Source: Sambucus nigra
Lineage: Eukaryota; Streptophyta; Magnoliopsida; Dipsacales; Adoxaceae
Direction of reading: 5' to 3'
Assembly (NCBI GenBank): GCA_949130495.1
Contig: OX422219.1
Location: forward strand, 268,383,111 to 268,447,110
Length of the DNA stretch: 64,000 nt
Of the stretch, positions 61,095-64,000 are shown in pieces. Below the pieces are notes generated by a model, which saw only the letters and a program-made list of their open reading frames with translations, searched no databases and had not been told where the DNA came from. The position numbers were made by a program, and so were the translations under genes. How positions within the stretch are numbered: position 1 is the first letter of the stretch; every line of letters starts with the position of its first letter.

Positions 61095-62191
61095 TGCTGC
61101 TTAAGAGAGGTCGCTTTGCGAGAAGAAATATAGTTGCAGAAGATAAGGCAAAACCTCCACTGCCACAGTAAGGAACTATAAATGACACTGAGGTAGCACA
61201 TATTATGGCCCAGACGATCAATGCAGTGATGACTGCCGTGGTTCAGCAAATTCCCCAAGCCCAACAACCCAGGGTTTAGGAGGTGCAAGCCCCTGCGGGA
61301 CCGTCTCCATGGGAAAGAGTCAGAGAATCGTTCTTGAAGGGTTATCCTCTTGAATTGTAGGGTGGTTCCGACACGATCGTAGCTAACCAATGGAAAAAGG
61401 ATATGCAGCGCCATCTTCGCATGGTAGACTATAGTGAGGAACGGAAGCAAATCCTTGCTACTTTTAAACTAGTGGGAGAAACCTTACATTGGTGGGAGTC
61501 GATGACCACGCCTGAACAAAGAGACACCAAGACTATAACTGACTTTTGGGTTTTATTTGACCGAAAGTAGTTTCCTCCAACAATCCAAAGGGAAATGAGG
61601 AGGAGACTTCAAGATGTAGTTCAAGGTGAACATTCGGTGGGAGAGTATGAGGAGGAATTCACTCGTTTGGCTAGTTTTATGCCGGATGAGGTAACTTCGG
61701 AGTAAAGGAGAATATCAAAGTTCATTGGAGGATATAATAATAATTTTTGGGAAATCCAGCTTTACAAACATTTGGGGATGTGATGAACGCCGCATTACTT
61801 CATTGTCAAGATCATCGGTTGCATGTACAAGGAAGTAAGAAAGTTTCAGTTAAGGGCAAGCAAGTAAACCAGGAAGCAATGGTGCAGGAGAGGGAGCCCT
61901 ACCCTCGCCCCAATCATCGAGAGGTAAGCAAAAGGAAAGGGATACCCAGCAAGGGGATTTGTCCAAAAGACAGCATTTTGGGGGATTCAATTTTGGTAGT
62001 AGTGGTTTCAAGCACGATCAGGGTGCCTAGCAACAGTAGCAGTGGGCCAGGCAGGTCGGGGTAATAATGGGAGTCGAAGCCATTTGGGCTAAGGCTTTGG
62101 GCAGTTCAGAAATAATAGAGGTCATAATGAGGAGAATATGGCGGGTCATTGTTTTCAATGTGGGGAGCCGGGTCATTATAGGAAATTGTGT
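61095..62191 (+). pseudogene. Element D gag
   Basis: MLLKRGRFARRN opens the frame. The core reads ANQWKKDMQRHLRMVDY, LVGETLHWWESMTTPEQRD, EMRRRLQDVVQGEHSVGEY and EEEFTRLASFMPDEVTSE. After a frame change near 61747 it reads GNPALQTFGDVMNAALLHCQ. The zinc knuckle CFQCGEPGHYRKLC (62150-62191) is intact. In-frame stops at 61169 (TAA), 61277 (TAG), 61360 (TAG), 61568 (TAG) and 61703 (TAA) precede the frameshift. Confidence 0.85.
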
Positions 62192-62377
62192 TCGCAGTTG
62201 ATTGGGGGATAGTTTCCTTGAATTCCACAACATCAGTAGGCACAATTACCGCCACTAGTGCCTAATCTAGTTGTCCCTCCACAACAGGGACAACTACAGT
62301 ATGGGCGTGTCTACAATATACAGGATGCTATGCTTCCTCCAGCCCCGCTAGCGCCACCAGCTATCGAGGGTAAGTTT

Positions 62378-63000
62378 ACCATTCATAGGCATATGGGTCG
62401 TGTATTGTTTGATACGGGTGCGACACACTTGTTTATTTCTAGAAGTTTTGCTCAGTCTACGAAGCTAATTAAATCTACAAAAAGTACTTTTCACTAGTGT
62501 CAAGTCTTCTATGGGTGATGGTTCGTTCATTTTCTTTGTTTGTATACGAGTATAAATAAATCTTGGTAAATTGTGCTTTGAGGCTAATTTGCTCGCCCGT
62601 GATATGGTTGGGTATGATGCAATCCAGGGTATGGACTAGCTAATGAAGTATCACGCGATAGTAAATTTCTATGGGAAGAGTATAGTCTTTGCCATTCCGG
62701 GGCACGAGATATTTTTAGTGGCTATGCCTCGTTCAGAGGGAGGTTCTAGCACTTATTTATATTGTATTGTAGAGGAGACTTCTCATGATATAGTTGTTTC
62801 CTTAGATTAAATTCCCATTGTTAGAGACTTCAAAGATTTTTTTTGGGGAGGTACCAAGTTTACCTCAAAGTAGGGAGATCGAATTTGTGATTGATTTAGC
62901 ACCGGGAATGTTGCCAATTGCTAGGGCTTCGTACCGTATGGCTCCGGCAGAGATGAGGGAGTTAAGAGACCAGATTCAAAAGTTATTAGAATAAGGGTTT
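62378..63000 (+). pseudogene. Element D protease region
   Basis: MGRVLFDTGATHLFISRSFA has the catalytic DTG (62411-62419). The frame breaks near 62497. Later pieces include SIVFAIPGHEI-type and IEFVIDLAPGM (about 62880) in other frames, matching the order in B. Confidence 0.75.
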
Positions 63001-63760
63001 ATTAGGCGTGGTACGTTATCGTGGGGTGGTCCTGTGTTATTTGTGAAGAAAATAGATGGTTCCCTCCAATTGTGTGTTGATTACCGAGAGTTGAATAAAG
63101 TTACCATCTGGAATAAATACCCATTACCTCGAATCGATGATTTATTTGTTCAATTAAGAGGAGCATCTTACTTCTATAAAATAGATTTGAGGACTGGGTA
63201 TTATCAACTGCGAGTTAGAGAGAAAGATGTGTCCAAAACCGCTTTCTTAACAAGATATGGGTCCTATGAGTTTTTGGTCATGTCTTTCGGGCTAACCAAT
63301 GCTCCTGTAGTGTTTATGGACCTTATAAATAGAGTGTTTTGGGACTTCCTGGACCATTTTTTATCGTGTTTATTGATGACATCCTAGTGTATTCTCAAAC
63401 GGAGGTCGATCATGCTAAACATTTACGATTGGTCCTACAGACGTTGAGAGATCATCAGTTATATGCAAAATTTGAGAAGTGTGGTTTTTGGCTACAAGAA
63501 GTGCAGTTTTTAGGTCACATTGTGACAACTCAGGGTATTTCAGTAGATCTGTGTAAAGTTATAGCGGTGAGGGAATGGGGTCAGCCCATAACATCTACAG
63601 AGATTCATAGTTTTCTGCGTTTGGCTGGATATTACCACAGATTTATCAACGGTTTTTCTAAGATTGCTAGCCCTTTGATAAATTTAACTCGGAATAGAGT
63701 ATGGTTTATTTGGGATGATTCTTGTCATTTAGCTTTTGATGAGCTGAAAGATTGGTTGAC
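63001..63760 (+). pseudogene. Element D reverse transcriptase
   Basis: [52 protein letters not shown] and [19 protein letters not shown] are contiguous. One base is missing near 63358. The next frame then gives [19 protein letters not shown] with the FIDD catalytic pair intact (63369-63380), followed by [15 protein letters not shown] and LAGYYHRFI. Unlike B, the FGLTN motif is kept. Confidence 0.9.
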
Positions 63761-64000
63761 TTCTGCTCGAGTACTTGCATTATCGAGACCGGGGTTGAAA
63801 TATTTTGTCTTTACGGATGCATCTCTACAAGGGTTGGGAGGTGTATTACAGCAAGAGCAGCGGGTTATTTCTTATGACTCTCGCAAGTTAAATCCCCATG
63901 AGAATAATTATCCGGTACATGATTTGGAACTTGCTGCAGTGGTGTTCGCCTTGAAGATTTGGAGAGATTACCTCCTGGATGAGAAGTTTAGCCTTTTCAC
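63761..64000 (+). pseudogene. Element D RNase H, start only
   Basis: [54 protein letters not shown]. The first catalytic Asp (TDAS) and the Glu (LELAAV) are present. The frame is still open at the window edge. Confidence 0.85.

Larger units (their letters stand above)
60910..64000 (+). mobile_element. Element D: chromovirus, 5' half
   Basis: It contains PBS, gag, protease, RT and the start of RNase H in order on the plus strand, then leaves the window. It is closely related to B in protein order and motifs. The 3' LTR, integrase and chromodomain are not visible. At least two single-base frameshifts (about 61747 and 63358) and several stops make it inactive. Confidence 0.85.

Overview
The window looks like heterochromatic, gene-poor repeat DNA from a flowering plant. 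Everything I can recognise is transposable-element DNA of plant type: chromodomain Ty3/gypsy elements primed by initiator-Met tRNA, Tat-type and Athila-type Ty3/gypsy elements, CACTA transposons with TNP2 and DUF4216, a non-autonomous Helitron, hAT-like elements, and long AT, CA and GA microsatellites. I see no convincing host gene, tRNA or rRNA. I cannot name the species.

Layout, left to right. (1) 1-6.7 kb: the 3' part of a Tat-type Ty3/gypsy element. It carries two antisense, intron-bearing pseudogenes (a DUF7745-like one and a plant-mobile-domain-like one), a 47-bp tandem array, a polypurine tract, an LTR (about 4452-6402) and a primer-binding-like site after that LTR. (2) 6.86 to about 22.3 kb: a decayed CACTA element with TNP2/DUF4216 remains on the minus strand. 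A second CACTA element (9370-19292, TSD ATT) sits inside it and itself contains a tandem array, a Helitron (12785-14388) and two hAT-like elements. (3) 22.4-24.26 kb and 54.59-55.49 kb: the two halves of a Tat-type gag-pol gene, split by a 30.3-kb block. (4) 24264-54593: that block, bounded by inverted copies of one LTR family ('A') and a 4/5 target duplication (agagg/tgagg). Inside it lie: a full-length chromovirus 'B' (24906-35743, TSD GGTGG); a tail-to-tail LTR palindrome centred near 37724; an LTR-like unit 'E' (38250-45739, TSD TCAAC) split by an Athila-like non-autonomous element 'C' (39010-45443) that carries one intact ORF; the gag-only interior of element A; and an Athila-type solo LTR 'F' (49640-51129, TSD ATCTC). 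(5) 55.49-64 kb: an LTR fragment 'G', then the 5' LTR, gag, protease, RT and start of RNase H of a further chromovirus 'D', which runs off the window.

Nearly all coding sequence is dead. In-frame stops are mostly TAG at glutamine positions, as expected from C-to-T decay of methylated CAG. The exception is the acidic ORF of about 242-262 codons in element C, still open although its flanking LTRs differ at roughly one base in ten where I compared them. Four LTR families (A, B, C and D) each carry a compact cluster of palindromes with a TCGA core, in at least two cases just upstream of a possible TATA box. That shared architecture and the element C ORF are the two least explained signals here. 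All alignments and counts were done by eye.
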